A DNA stretch of 64,000 nucleotides. It comes from Lepus europaeus (taxonomy: Eukaryota; Chordata; Mammalia; Lagomorpha; Leporidae). The position numbers were made by a program, and so were the translations under genes. Location: NCBI RefSeq assembly GCF_033115175.1, contig NC_084838.1:41829468-41893467 (forward strand). Reading direction: 5' to 3'. Shown one piece after another: positions 43,208 to 54,624 of this stretch. Position 1 is the first letter of the stretch. Every line of letters begins with the position of its first letter. Below the pieces are notes generated by a model that was given only the letters and a program-made list of their open reading frames with translations, was not told the origin of the DNA and searched no databases.

Positions 43208-46097
43208 TGAGCATTTTTTTAACTTTTATAATGAATATACATTTCCAAAGTACAGTTTATGGATTACAATGGCTTCCCCCCCAATAACTTCCCTCCCACC
43301 CGCAACCCTCCCCTCTCCCGCTCCCTCTCCTCTTCCATTCACATCAAGATTCATTTTCAATTCTCTTTAAATACAGAAGATCAAATTAGCATATACTCAG
43401 TAAAGATTTCAACAGTTTGCACCCACACAGAAACACAAAGTGTAAAATACTGTTTCAGTACTAGTTATAGCATTAATTCACATTGTACAACAAATTAAGG
43501 ACAGAGAACCTACATGAGGAGTAAGTGCACAGTGAATCCTCTTGTTGACTTAACAAATTGATACTCTTGTTTATGGCGTCAGTAATCACCCGAGGCTCTT
43601 GTCATGAGTTGCCAAGGCTATATATAGAAGCCTTTTGAGTTCACTGACTCTGATCATATTTAGACAAGGTCATAGTCAAAGTGGAAGTTCTCTCCTCTCT
43701 TCAGAGAAAGGTACCTCCTTCTTTGATGACCTGTTCTTTCCACTGGGATCTCACTCACAGAGATCTTTCATATAGGGTCGTCCCCCCTCCCCCCCCCCGC
43801 AGTGTCTTGGCTTTCCATGCCTAAAATACTCTCATGGGCTCTTCAGCCAGATCCGAATGCCTTAAGGGATGGTTCTGAGGCCAGAGTGCTGTTTAGGACA
43901 TCAGCCATTCTATGAGTCTGCTGTGTCTCCCGCTTCCCATGTTGGATCGTTCTCTCCCTTTTTGATTCTATCAGTTAGTATTAGCAGACACTAGTCTTGT
44001 TTATGTGATCCCTTTGACTCTTAGTCCTATCATTATGATCAATTGTGAACAGAAATTGATCACTTGGACTAGTGAGATGGCATTGGTACATGCCACCTTG
44101 ATGTGATTGAATTGGAATCCCCTGGTATGTTTCTAACTCTACCATTTGGGGCAAGTCCACTTGAGCATGTCCCAAATAGTACATCTCCTCCCTCTCTTAT
44201 TCCCACTCTTATATTTAACAGGGATCACTTTTCAGTTAAATTTCAACACTTAAGAATAATTGTGTATTAATTGCAGATTTCAACCAATAGTATTAAGTAG
44301 AACAAAAAAATACTAAAAGGGATGAAGTATTAAATTGTTCATCAACAGTCAGGGCAAGGGCTGATCAAGTCACTGTTTCTCATAGTGTTCATTTCACTTC
44401 AGCAGGTTTCCTTTTTGGTGCTCTGTTAGTTGTCACTGATCAGGGAGAACATATTTGTCTCTTTGGGACTGGCTTATTTCACTCAGCATGATGTTTTCCA
44501 GATTCCTCCATTTTGTTGCAAATGATCGGATTTCATTGTTTTTGACTGCTGTATAGTATTCTATAGAGTACGTGTCCCATAATTTCTTTATGCAGTCTAC
44601 TGTTGATGGGCATTTAGGTTGGTTCCAGGTCTTAGCTACTGTGAATTGAGCTGCAATAAACATTAAGGTGCAGACTGCTTTTTTGTTTGCCAATGTAATT
44701 TCCTTTGGGTAAATTCCAAGGAGTGGGATGGCTGGGTTGAATGGTAGGGTTATATTAAGGTTTCTGAGGAATCTCCAGACTGACTTCCATAGGGGCTTAA
44801 GCAGTTTGCATTCCCACCAACAATGGGTTGGTGTCCCTTTTTCCCCACATCCTCGCCAGCATCTGTTGTTGGTAGATTTCTGAATGTGAGCCATTCTCAC
44901 CGGGGTGAGGTGAAACCTCATTGTGGTTTTGATTTGCATTTCCCTGATTGCTAGTGATACTGAACATTTTTTTCATGTGTCTGTTGGCCATTTGGATTTC
45001 CTCTTTGGAAAGATGTCTGTCGAGGTCTTTGGCCCATCTCTTAAGTGGGTTGCTTGTTTTGTTGTTGTGGAGTTTCTTGATTTCTTTGTAGATTCTGGTT
45101 ATCAACCCTTTATCTGTTGCATAGTTTGCAGATATTTTTTCCCATTCTGTCGGTTGCCTCTTCACTTTCCTGACTGTTTCTTTTGAAGGACAGAAACTTC
45201 TCAATTTGATGCAATCCCAAATGTTAATTTTGGCTTTGACTGCCTGCACCTCCAGGGTCTTTTCCAAGAAGTCTTTGCCAGTGCCAATATCTTGCAGGGT
45301 TTCTCCAATGTTCTCCAATAATTTGATGGTATCAGGTCATAGATTTAGGTCTTTAATCCATATTGAGTGGATTTTTGTATAAGGTGTAAGGTAGGGGTAT
45401 TGCTTCATGCTTTTGCACATGGATATCCAATTTTCCCAGCACCATTTATTGAATAGACTGTCCTTACTCCAGGGATTGGTTTTAGATCCTTGATCAAATA
45501 TAAGTTGACTGTAAATATTTGGGTCGATTTCTGGTGTTTCTATTCTGTTCCATTGGTCTATCCATCTGTTTCTGTACCAGTACCGTGATGTTTTGATAAC
45601 TACTGCCCTGTAGTATGTCCTGAAATCTGGTATTGTGATGCCTCCGGCTTTGTTTTTGTTGTACAAGATTGCTTTAGCTATTCGAGGTCTCCTGTGCCTC
45701 CATATGAACTTCAGCATCATTTTTTCCAGATATGAGAAGAATGTGTTTGGTATTTTGATTGGTATTGTATTGATTCTTTAAATTGCTTTTGGGAGAATGA
45801 ACATTTTGACATTATTGGTTATTCCAATCCATGAGCATGGAAGATTTTTCCATTTTTTGGTATCCTCTTCTATTTCTTTAAGATTTTGTAATTCTCATCA
45901 TAGAGATCTTTAACATCCTTGGTTAAGTTTATTCCAAGGAATATGATTGTTTTTGTAGCTATTGTGAATTGGATTGATCTTAGCAGTTCTTTCTCAGCTG
46001 TGGAATTGCCTGTGTATACAAAGGCTGTTGATTTTTGTGCATTGAATTTATATCCTGCTACTTTTCCAAACTCTTCTATGAGTTCCAATATTCTCTT
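43208..46097 (-). mobile_element. 5'-truncated L1 with broken ORF2 remnants
   Basis: The 3' UTR (43208-44432, single module, C-rich tract at about 43783-43798) is followed on the minus strand by ORF2 pieces. These are a C-terminal part ending at 44433 with the Cys-rich [16 protein letters not shown] zinc-knuckle-like segment, a middle part (45318-44797), a part starting [20 protein letters not shown] (45720-45337), and an RT-proximal part (46088-45870). Stops and shifts separate them. The endonuclease domain and most of the RT domain are missing, so it is inactive. Confidence 0.92.
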
Positions 46098-46595
46098 AGT
46101 AGAGGAGAACTTCCATGTTGACTATATGTTGTCTAAATAAGATCTGAGTCAGTGAACTCAAAAGGCTTCCATAGCCTTGGCAACTCATGACAAGAGCCTT
46201 GGGTGATTACTGATGCCATAAACAAGAGTGTCAAATTGTTAAGTCAACAACAGGAGTCACTGTGCACTTACTCCTCATGTAGGATCTGTGTCCTAAATGT
46301 GCTGTACATTGTGATTTAATGGTATAACTAGTACTCAAACAGTATTTTTTACTTTGTGTTTCCATGTGGGTGCAAGCTGTTGAAATCTTTACTGAGAATA
46401 TGCTAAATTGATCTTCTGTATATAAAGAGAATTGAAAATGAATCTTGATGTGAATGGAAGGGGAGAGGGAGCAGGAGATGTGAGGGTTGTGAGTGGGAGG
46501 GAAGTTATCGGAGGGGGAGGGAAGCCACTGTAATCCATTAGCTGTACTTTGGAAATATATATTTATTAAATAAAAGTTAAAAAATAATTTAAAAA
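46098..46595 (+). mobile_element. 5'-truncated L1 3' UTR, opposite strand
   Basis: Starts abruptly at GAGGAGAACTTCCATGTTG and ends TTATTAAATAAAAGTTAAAAAA. It abuts the 5' end of the minus-strand L1 with no spacer, forming a head-to-head junction. Confidence 0.88.
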
Positions 46596-46603
46596 GAAAA
46601 AAG

Positions 46604-48126
46604 AATTAAAAAGGAGAGAATGATCCTACATGGGAAGCAGGATACACAGCAGACTCATAGAATGGCAGATGCCCTAAACAGCACTCTGGCCTCAGAATCA
46701 GCCCTTAAGTCATTCAGATCCGGTTAAAAAGCCCATGAGAGTTTCTCAGGCATGGAAAGCCAAGACACTGTGGCAAAAAAATTACCTAAATGAAAGATTT
46801 CTGTGAGTGAGATTCCAGCAGAAAGAACAGGCCATCAAAGAAAGAAGTACTTTTCTCTGAAGGGAGGAGAGAATTTCTGCTTTGATTATGGCCTTGTCTA
46901 AATAAGGTCGGAGTTTGTGAACTCAAGAGGCTTCCATAGCCTTCGCAGCTCTTGACGAGAGCCTCGGGTGATTACTGATGTCATAAGTAAGAGTTTCAAT
47001 TGTTAAATCAACATCGGGAGTCACTGTGCACTTGCTCCCCATGTAGGATCTCTGTCCTTAATGTGTTGTACTGTACGAATTAATGGTAAAACTACTACCC
47101 AAACAGTACTTTTTTTTTTTAAACTTTTATTTAGTAAATATAAATTTCCAAAGTACAGTTTATGGATTATAATGGCTTCCCCCCATAACTTCCCTCCCAA
47201 TCACACCCCTCCCATCTCCTGCTCCCTCTCCCATTCCATTCACATCAAGATTCATTTTCAATTCTCTTTATATACAGAAGATCGATTTAGTATATATTAA
47301 GTAAAGATTGCATCAGTTTGCACCCACACAGAAACACAAATTGTAAAATACTTTTTCAGTACTAGTTATAGCATAACTTCACATTGGACAACAAATTAAG
47401 GACAGATCCCACATGAGGAGTAAGTACACAGTGACTCCTGTTGTTGACTTAACAATTTGACACTCTTGTTTATGGCATCAGTAATCACCCAAGGCTCTAG
47501 TCATGAGTTGCCAAGGCTATGGAAACCTTTTAGTTCGCCGACTTTGATCTTATTCAGACAGGGTCATAGTCAAAGTGGAAGTTCTCTCCTCCCTTCAGAG
47601 AAAGGTACCTCCTTCTTTGATGGCCCGTTCTTTCCACTGGGATCTCACTTGCAGAGATCTTTCATATAGGTTTTTTTTTTCCCCCCCTGCAGTGTCTTGG
47701 CTTTCTATGCCTGAAATACTCTCATGGGCTCTTCAGCCAGATCTGAATGCCTTAAGGACTGATTCTGAGGCCAGAGTGCTATTTAGGACATCTGCCATTC
47801 TATGAGTCTGCTGTGTATCCCATTTCCCATGTTGGATCATTCTCTCCCTTTTTGATTCTATCAGTTAGTATTAACAGACACTATTCTTGTCAAACAGTAC
47901 TTTATACTTTGTGTATCTGTGTGGGTGCAAACTGTTGAAATCTTTACTTAGTATATACCAGTTATCTTCTATATTTAGAAACAATTGAAAATGAATCTCG
48001 ATGAAGAATGGGATGGGAGAGGGAGTGGGAGATGGGAAGGTTGTGTGTGGGAGGGAGGTTATGGGGGGGGAACCGCTATAATCCAAAAGTTGTACTTTCA
48101 AAATTTATATTTATTAAATTAAAGTT
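46604..48126 (+). mobile_element. L1 3' UTR split by another L1
   Basis: GAATTAAAAAGGAGAGAATG to 47112, resuming at about 47892 and ending TTTATTAAATTAAAGTTT. The gap is a minus-strand L1 with its own TSD. The copy directly follows the tail of the preceding L1. Confidence 0.9.
47113..47890 (-). mobile_element. L1 nested inside an L1
   Basis: TSD AAACAGTACTTT at 47101-47112 and 47892-47903, inside the host L1 3' UTR. The 3' end is on the left (AAACTTTTATTTAGTAAATA) and the 5' truncation on the right. A T/C homopolymer tract lies at about 47672-47687. Non-coding. Confidence 0.93.
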
Positions 48127-48154
48127 TATTTATTTTATTTGTTTGTTTATTTTT

Positions 48155-48470
48155 TGACAGGCAGATTGGACAGTGAGAGAGAGAGAGAGAAAGGTCTTCC
48201 TTTGCCGTTGGTTCATCCTCCAATGGCTGCCGCAGCTGGCGCGCTGCGCTGATCCGAAGCCAGGAGCCAGGTGCTTCTCCTGGTCTCCCATGCGGGTGCA
48301 GGGCCCAAGGACTTGGGCCATCCTCCACTGCACTCCCGGGCCATAGCAGAGAGCTGGCCTGGAAGAGGGGCAACTGGGACAGAATCCAGTACCCCGACCG
48401 GGACTAGAACCCGGTGTGCCGGCGCTGCAAGGCGGAGGATTAGCCTGTTGTGCCACGGCACCGGCCTCTG
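48155..48470 (-). repeat. CSINE, younger subfamily
   Basis: TTGACAGGCAGATTGGACAG to GCCACGGCACCGGCC. 11-bp TSD TGTTTATTTTT at 48144-48154 and 48471-48481. Confidence 0.94.
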
Positions 48471-48481
48471 TGTTTATTTTT

Positions 48482-49457
48482 AGGTGTTTGTGGCGATACT
48501 TTTTTTTTTTCCTTTTCCCTATGATGGCTTTTATCTTTGGTCTGTGTCTCTGTGGGTTAGTGGAGTGTCTGCTCTTTCAGTGAATACCCTGAGGCGAGTG
48601 CTGGGTGTGGTCAGGGAGCTCTGGTCAGTGCTCCAGGGTGAGGGGAGTACCCGAGGTGACACCCAAGTTGGGCATGGTAAATCTCCCTAAACTCCCCCCC
48701 CCTTTTTTTTTTTTTATCAGAGGGGATGTTTGATCAACTGTATTGGCATAGTCTCATGCTCTCCTCTCTCCTCCAAGGAGACAAATGCCTGGTTGCTAGC
48801 CCCAGTGGGTACAACATTCATCCGCGTTGCTACAAGAACCACACAATGTATTTGTGCAGTCCTTGGTGTGAGCATGGAGTCCGCAGCAATGATCCTCACC
48901 AGGGAATCAGGGAGCCCTGAGCATGTGGAGCTGCTCACAGTGACTGCCCAAAGACCCAGCCACGCCCTGCGCCCTCCCACGCAGCCACAGCGTTTTCATG
49001 GACTGAGTGCACAAGGCTCCGACAGTCACAAGCACCCAGCCCCCTGTCAAATCTCCCAGCCAGACTCAGGTATCTCTTCTTGGCTGGTTGTCAGGTGTGC
49101 ATGCACAAGCTGGTGTACCTGTTACGTACGTCTGAAGTGGCACCGCCCTCTCTCAGCTAGTTACTGGACACCAGAGCTGGGTGGGCGGGGAGAGAGAAAT
49201 GCGGCCCCCCCTTTTCCTCTGGCTTGGCTGATACACTGTCCCCCACAGGGCTCCAAGCTGGACTCACGCCAGGCTCTTCCCGCAGCTTTATCTCCAGTGC
49301 TTTGGGCTGCTGCAGTCTGGTCTCACCTCACTCTGCAAAGCTGGTGCTGAGGCTCTTGGCTGCTGGGGTCCTGAGTTGTGTGATCCACTCTCCACGTAGA
49401 TCCACAGTGTCCCTCTAATTTGTATGGAGTTTTCTCCTTAGCTCTTCCCTGAGACTA
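48482..49457. other. Unassigned DNA, possibly an L1 5' UTR or LTR
   Basis: GC-mixed sequence with CGAGTGCTGGGTGTGGTCAG and CTCCAGGGTGAGGGGAGTAC. It reads like a retroelement regulatory region, but I cannot match it to a consensus. The 206-codon plus frame at 48730-49350 has no recognisable domain. The text appears to resume at 50225 after two CSINEs. Confidence 0.35.
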
Positions 49458-49473
49458 CACTCTCTCCACTTTT

Positions 49474-49474
<1 letters not shown>

Positions 49475-49504
<30 letters not shown>

Positions 49505-49837
49505 TTTTTGACAGGCAGAGTGGACAGTGAGAGAGAGAGACAGAGAGAAAGGTCTTCCTTTGCCGTTGGTTCACCCTCCAATGGCCGCTGCGGCTGGCGC
49601 GCTGCGGCCGGTGCACCGCGCTGATCCGATGGCAGGAGCCAGGTGCTTCTCCTGGTCTCCCATGGGGTGCAGGGCCCAAGGACTTGGGCCATCCTCCACT
49701 GCACTCCCTGGCCACAGCAGAGAGCTGGCCTGGAAGAGGGGCAGCCGGGACAGAACTGGCGCCCCGACCGGGACTAGAACCCGGTGTGCTGGCGCCGCAA
49801 GGCGGAGGATTAGCCTAGTGAGCTGCGGTGCCGGCCC
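49475..49837 (-). repeat. CSINE, left arm of an inverted pair
   Basis: 17-bp TSD CACTCTCTCCACTTTTT at 49458-49474 and 49838-49854. The tail is a (TTTA)n microsatellite. Young subfamily with ACTAGAACCCGGTGTGCTGG. Confidence 0.96.
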
Positions 49838-49869
49838 CACTCTCTCCACTTTTTAAAAACTCTCTTCTC

Positions 49870-50224
49870 TTGCCGGCACTGTGGCTTAACAGGCTAATCC
49901 TCCGCCTTGCGGCGCCGGCACACCGGGTTCTATTCCCGGTTGGGGCGCCAGATTCTATCCCGGTTGCCCCTCTTCCAGGCCAGCTCTCTGCTATGGCCCG
50001 GGAGTGCAGTGGAGGATGGCCCAAGTGCTTGGGCCCTGCACCCGCATGGGAGACCAGGAGAAGCACCTGGCTCCTGGCTTAGGATCAGCGAGATGCACTG
50101 GCCGCAGCGGCCATTGGAGGGTGAACCAACAGCAAAAAGGAAGACCTTTCTCTCTCTCACTATCCACTCTGCCTGTCAAAAATAAATAAATAAATAAATA
50201 AATAAATAAAATTAAAAAAAACCC
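49870..50224 (+). repeat. CSINE, right arm of an inverted pair
   Basis: GCCGGCACTGTGGCTTAACAG to CTCTGCCTGTC and an (AAAT)n tail. TSD CTCTCTTCTC at 49860-49869 and 50225-50234. Its head faces the head of the left copy. Confidence 0.95.
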
Positions 50225-50234
50225 CTCTCTTCTC

Positions 50235-51217
50235 CTAGACTAGAGCAGTAAGCTCCCTCCCTTTTCTGCCATTTTGGAATCAATCTCCTATGTCTAACAG
50301 AATAGTTTTTAGTTTTCTCTCAATACATATCCTTCATATTTCTTGTTAACTCCAAGTGGTCATTGTTTGTACATGAAGAGATCTTGTGGCTGTCGGAGTG
50401 CTGATGAGTTCTGCTTGTTTGGGAGTTCATTCACTGATGTTTTTAGATAGACTATTATGTGTTAATTCTTTCTCTTTTCTGATGGTGACCTTTCTTTCTT
50501 TTTCTTGCCTTACCCCCAACTCCTTATCTGCCAACATATCCCTGTTTTGATTCTAAAACTTACATTTACAGGGGGCTTGATTTCTCATTTTCTATTTTTC
50601 TGCTCAGGTATATGTGAATTGTATTGAATGAAGGAAATTGTTCTCTAAGTTCAATTGTTCTCTAGGTTCAGTGCTCTGGGATGGATTACAGAGCATGGGG
50701 ATTATCTGTGCCTTGAAAGTCTGTTATTTTCAAATTATGCCAACTGGTATGTGGAAGAAAATCACGTAAGCCCTTCTTGAGAAAGAAAAATTACAAGAAC
50801 TTGAAATTCAATTTTCCTCTTTAAGAACAGGAGTCAACTTATCAGTGAAGTGCTTGTTAGCTGAATTTGGAAGGTTCAAGAAAAGTCTGGAGCCAAAGCA
50901 TTTGCTTTGATGAACTAACTGTTCTCCCGCGCCTGCCACTCAAGGAAGAGATAAGAATTTTTCTAGTACAGAAATCCTGTTAGTTTCTTTCTTGTAGCAC
51001 ACAATAGACTCCCTGTTTAATTTACTGCTTCTAACATTCTTGAAATATTGTTTAGATAAATTATATTATTTTAATAGTGGTTTTATGAAGAGGAATGAGG
51101 GCACAAAGTTTCAGTGATGTCTGTTTCACAGCAAACCTCTTGGGCTTCCTTCAAGGTGAATTGTTAACAACATTGGTATAAAAACAGACACCTGATCTTC
51201 TCTTCAAGAGTAGATTT
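50235..51217. other. Unique DNA
   Basis: Starts with CTGCCATTTTGGAATCAATC-type text, possibly continuing the unassigned element left of the SINE pair. The remainder is AT-rich and unassigned. No gene seen. Confidence 0.4.
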
Positions 51218-51227
51218 AAGAGAAATA

Positions 51228-51568
51228 AGAGGCCGGCACTGTGGCGTAGTGGGTAAAGCTGCTGCCTGCAGTGCTGGCATCCCATACGGGTGTGGGTTTG
51301 AGGCCCGGCTGCTCCACTTCCGATCCAGCTCTCTGCTATGACCTGGGAAAGCAATAGAAGATGGCCCAAGTCCTTGGGCCCCTGTACCCGCAAGGGAGAC
51401 CAGAAGAAGTCCTGGCTCCTGGCTTTGGATTGGCTCAGCTCTGTCCATTGCAGCCATTTGGGGAATGAACCAGCAGATGGAAGACCTCTCTCTCTCTGCC
51501 TCTGCCTCTGCCTCTCCTTCTCTCTCTGTATGGCTCTGACTTTCAGTAATAAATAAATGTTTTAAAAA
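51228..51568 (+). repeat. CSINE
   Basis: GAGGCCGGCACTGTGGCGTAG to TAATAAATAAATGTTTT. TSD AAGAGAAATA at 51218-51227 and 51569-51578. Confidence 0.95.
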
Positions 51569-51697
51569 AAGAGAAATACTAAAACAATTTTTGACAGTTT
51601 TGCCCCCCAGAAACCTAAACACAGTGCAATTAGCAAAAGGGTAAGATAATTATGGGGCCATGGACAACCCCAAATTACAGTGAAAGCCAAATTTATT

Positions 51698-52261
51698 CAT
51701 TTAGTTATTTTTATTTTTTAACTTTTATTTAATAAATATAAATTTCCAGAGTACAGCTTATGGATTACCATGGCTTTTTCCCTCCCATAACTCCCCTCCC
51801 ACCTGCAACCCTCCCATCTCCCGCTCCCTCTCCCATTCCATTTGCATCAAGATTCATTTTCAGTTATCTTTATATACAGAAGATCAATTTAGTATATATT
51901 AAGTAAAGATTAGTTATTTTTAAAATATTCATTTATTTATTTGAAAGAAAGAGAGAGAGAGAGAAAGAAAGAGAAAGAAAGAAAGAGAAAAATATTGATT
52001 TTCCATCTGCTGGTTCACTCCCCAAATGGCTGCAATGGCCAGGACTGGGCCAGGCTGAAGCAAGGATCCAGGAGCTTCATCCGAGTCTTTCATGTAGATG
52101 CAGGGGCCCAAGCACTTGGGCCATCTTCCACTGCTTTCGCAGGTGCATTAGCAGGAAGCTGGATTGGAAGTAGAGCAGCCAGGACCGAAGCCTGTGCCCA
52201 TGTGGGATGCTGGCACTGCAGATGGTGGCTTTACCTGCTACACCACAGTGCCAGCCCCACT
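51698..52261 (-). repeat. CSINE with an L1 inserted in its tail
   Basis: 15-bp TSD AAAGCCAAATTTATT at 51683-51697 and 52262-52276 brackets SINE plus L1. The SINE body is about 51922-52261 and its tail remnant lies left of the L1. Confidence 0.92.
51713..51909 (-). mobile_element. Very short L1 3' end nested in a SINE tail
   Basis: About 200 bases of L1 3' terminus (AACTTTTATTTAATAAATAT to AGTATATATTAAGTAAAGA). TSD TTAGTTATTTTT at 51701-51712 and 51910-51921. Confidence 0.92.
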
Positions 52262-52276
52262 AAAGCCAAATTTATT

Positions 52277-52904
52277 AAGGCAATGTACAAAATGGATTTA
52301 ATATAAACTTACTTGGTTCATGGTACATCCAGTGGTAGGCAGACACTTCTGTGTTATGTGCATTGCACACCTCCGTGGAGAAGCCCACGCAGCCTAACTT
52401 CCTCCTTTTCCTTTCTCTCTATCTGCTTTCCTGAGTGCTCCGCTTGACAGCAGTTGAGGCCATTCACAGGTGAATGTGCCAGGTGTGTGGCTGGCTGGCC
52501 GGCGTCCTCTCTCCCTGCAGGGAATTGCAGTAACCTAGGAACAACCGCCAACCTAATGTCCCTCCCCAGCCTGTTCTTCCTTCCATCTTCCCAGGAGGGC
52601 TCTGGGCGGTCATTTTCCACCTACTCTGGGTCACCTGCCTTGTGCCCGAAACACTGTACTGATGCCTGACTCATAGTTGCTGTACTGGACTGGAGGGGCC
52701 ACTAGGAGGCAGAACTCCACCATCTGGACCTCAGGTGCCAGGAAGTTTTCCTGTGTGGCCTTTGTCACGGCCACTAGCTCATGCAGCCCTGTGTGCTGGG
52801 GACTGAGGGGACAATGAATGGGGTGGCCAGCAGGCCCCCCTGGGTGCTGGCCCTCTGGTCGGTGGGGGGAACGGTTATCATGGGATGAAGGTTTTTGTCC
52901 CTCC
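52277..52904. other. Unique DNA
   Basis: No gene or repeat recognised. The 88-codon minus frame at 52354-52620 is unsupported. Confidence 0.45.
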
Positions 52905-53250
52905 CAAATTCTTGTCTTGAGGTCCTAATCTTCAGTGTGATGGTGTGTGGAGGTGGGTCCTTTGTAATTAGGTCTGAACTAGGTCGTGAAGGTGAGATCC
53001 TCATAGTGAACCTACGCTCACAACAGCAGGGGAATGCAGCCAGGCCTCTCTCTCTACACCCACTCTGAGCAAGGGCCTTGTGAGTGCACAGCCAGAAGGT
53101 GACTAGCTACAGGTCAGGACGAGAGCCCTCATCAACAACTGAATCTGCGGCACCTTCAACTTGGACTTGCCAGCTTCCAGCTCTATGAGAAAGAATGCAC
53201 TGGTTAAACTGTCGGCCGTGGAGTTACAGCCACTCCAGCTGAGATGGCTG
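52905..53250 (+). repeat. MLT1-like MaLR LTR
   Basis: GTGTGATGGTGTGTGGAGGTGG, TTTGTAATTAGGTCTGAAC, CACAGCCAGAAGGTGACTAG, AGAGCCCTCATCAACAACTG and CAACTTGGACTTGCCAGC follow the order of an MLT1 LTR. Old, no coding content. Confidence 0.75.
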
Positions 53251-53297
53251 CTGGTCTGCATGGCAGTACATGTAGCTTCTGTTGGCTCTAGTTTTTC

Positions 53298-53603
53298 TTT
53301 TTTTTCTTTTTGACAGGCAGAGAGAAAGGTCTTCCTTTTGCTGTTGGTTCACCCTCTAATGGCCGCTGCGGCTGGCACACCGCACTGATCCGAAGCCAGG
53401 AGCCAGGTGCTTCTCCTGGCCTCCCATGCAGGTGCAGGGCCTAAGGACTTGGGCCATCCTCCACTGCACTCCCGGGCCATAGCAGAGAGCTGGCCTGGAA
53501 GAGGGGCAACCGGGACACAACCTGGCGCCCTGACCGGGATCTAGAACCTGGTGTGCCAGTGCCGCTAGGCGGAGGATTAGCCTGTTGAGCCATGGCGCCG
53601 GCC
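53298..53603 (-). repeat. CSINE, younger subfamily
   Basis: 15-bp TSD TGGCTCTAGTTTTTC at 53283-53297 and 53604-53618. It lacks the usual GTGGACAGTGAG block after GACAGGCAGAG, like the copy at 2.9 kb. Confidence 0.95.
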
Positions 53604-53693
53604 TGGCTCTAGTTTTTCAAAAATAGCCAGCTAGATTTCCCTCTCTGTCCCTCAATAATTTAATTGTTTTCACTAATTCAGTTATTATATTCT

Positions 53694-54010
53694 TTTAAAA
53701 AAATTTTTTTTATTTATTTGAAAGAGTTACACAGAGAGAGGAGAGGCTGAGAGAGGTCTTCCATCCACTGGTTCACTTCCTAAATGGCCGCAATGGCTGG
53801 AGCTGAGCTGACCCGAAGTCAGGAGCCAGGAACTTCTTTTGGGTCTCCCACATGGGTGCAGGGGCCCAAGGACTTGGGCCATCTTCTACTGCCTTTCCAG
53901 GCCATAGCAGACAGCTGGAAGTGGAGCACCCGGGATTAGAACTGGTGCCCATAGGGGATGCTGGTGCTTCAGGCCAGGGCTTTAACCCACTGCACCACAG
54001 CGCGAGCCTC
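53694..54010 (-). repeat. CSINE
   Basis: 16-bp perfect TSD TCAGTTATTATATTCT at 53678-53693 and 54011-54026. Confidence 0.96.
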
Positions 54011-54130
54011 TCAGTTATTATATTCTGATGGAATTGATCTGAAACATGTTTGGGCCCTGCATAATTCAGAATTTGTGTGTATGCCTATTTTTGTGTGCGT
54101 GTGTGTGCTGAGTATCATCTGTCTCTCTCT

Positions 54131-54515
54131 TTTTTAAAAGATTTATTTATTTATTTGAAAGTCAGAGTTACACAGAGAAGGAGAGGCAGAGAGAGGTAGA
54201 CAGAGAGAAAGGGAGAAGGAGAAGGGAGAGGGAGAGGTAGAGAGAGAGGAAGTCTTTCATCTGCTGGTTCACTCCCCAACTGGCTGCAAAGGCTGGAGCT
54301 GTGCCTATCCAAAGCGAGGAGCCAGGAGCTTCCTCCAGATTCCCTATTTGGGTGCAGGGGCCCAAGGACTTGGGCCATCTTTCACTGCTTTCCCAGGCCA
54401 TAGCAGAGAGTTGGATCTGAATTGGAGCTGCCAGGACTTGAACTGGTGCCCATATGGGATGCTGGCACTGCAGGCGGCAGCTTTATCTGCTATACCACAG
54501 TGCTGGTCCCTGAAT
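54131..54515 (-). repeat. CSINE with a long GA-rich block
   Basis: TTTAAAAGATTTATTTATTTA to CCACAGTGCTGGTCCC. An extended GAGAAGG/GAGAGG tract lies at 54175-54250. Confidence 0.93.
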
Positions 54516-54624
54516 ATCTTCTCTTAATGTGACTTTTTAAAGAACTGAACTATGTATAATTATATTGTGGTGGTTGCTGTAGTCTTTGTTTGTTTAAAGA
54601 CTTTAGGGATTGGGAAAAACATTT

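Noticed and set aside
44433..46088. Protein frames resembling a reverse transcriptase as a possible novel gene
   Set aside because: They are pieces of L1 ORF2 in a truncated element with stops and frameshifts, next to a typical L1 3' UTR.
48730..49350. 206-codon plus-strand open frame
   Set aside because: No domain, and it lies in probable retroelement regulatory DNA.
49494..50189. Many overlapping frames of 60-110 codons on both strands
   Set aside because: All are translations of CSINE sequence; the same peptides (GPSTWAILHC-like) recur at most CSINEs in the window.
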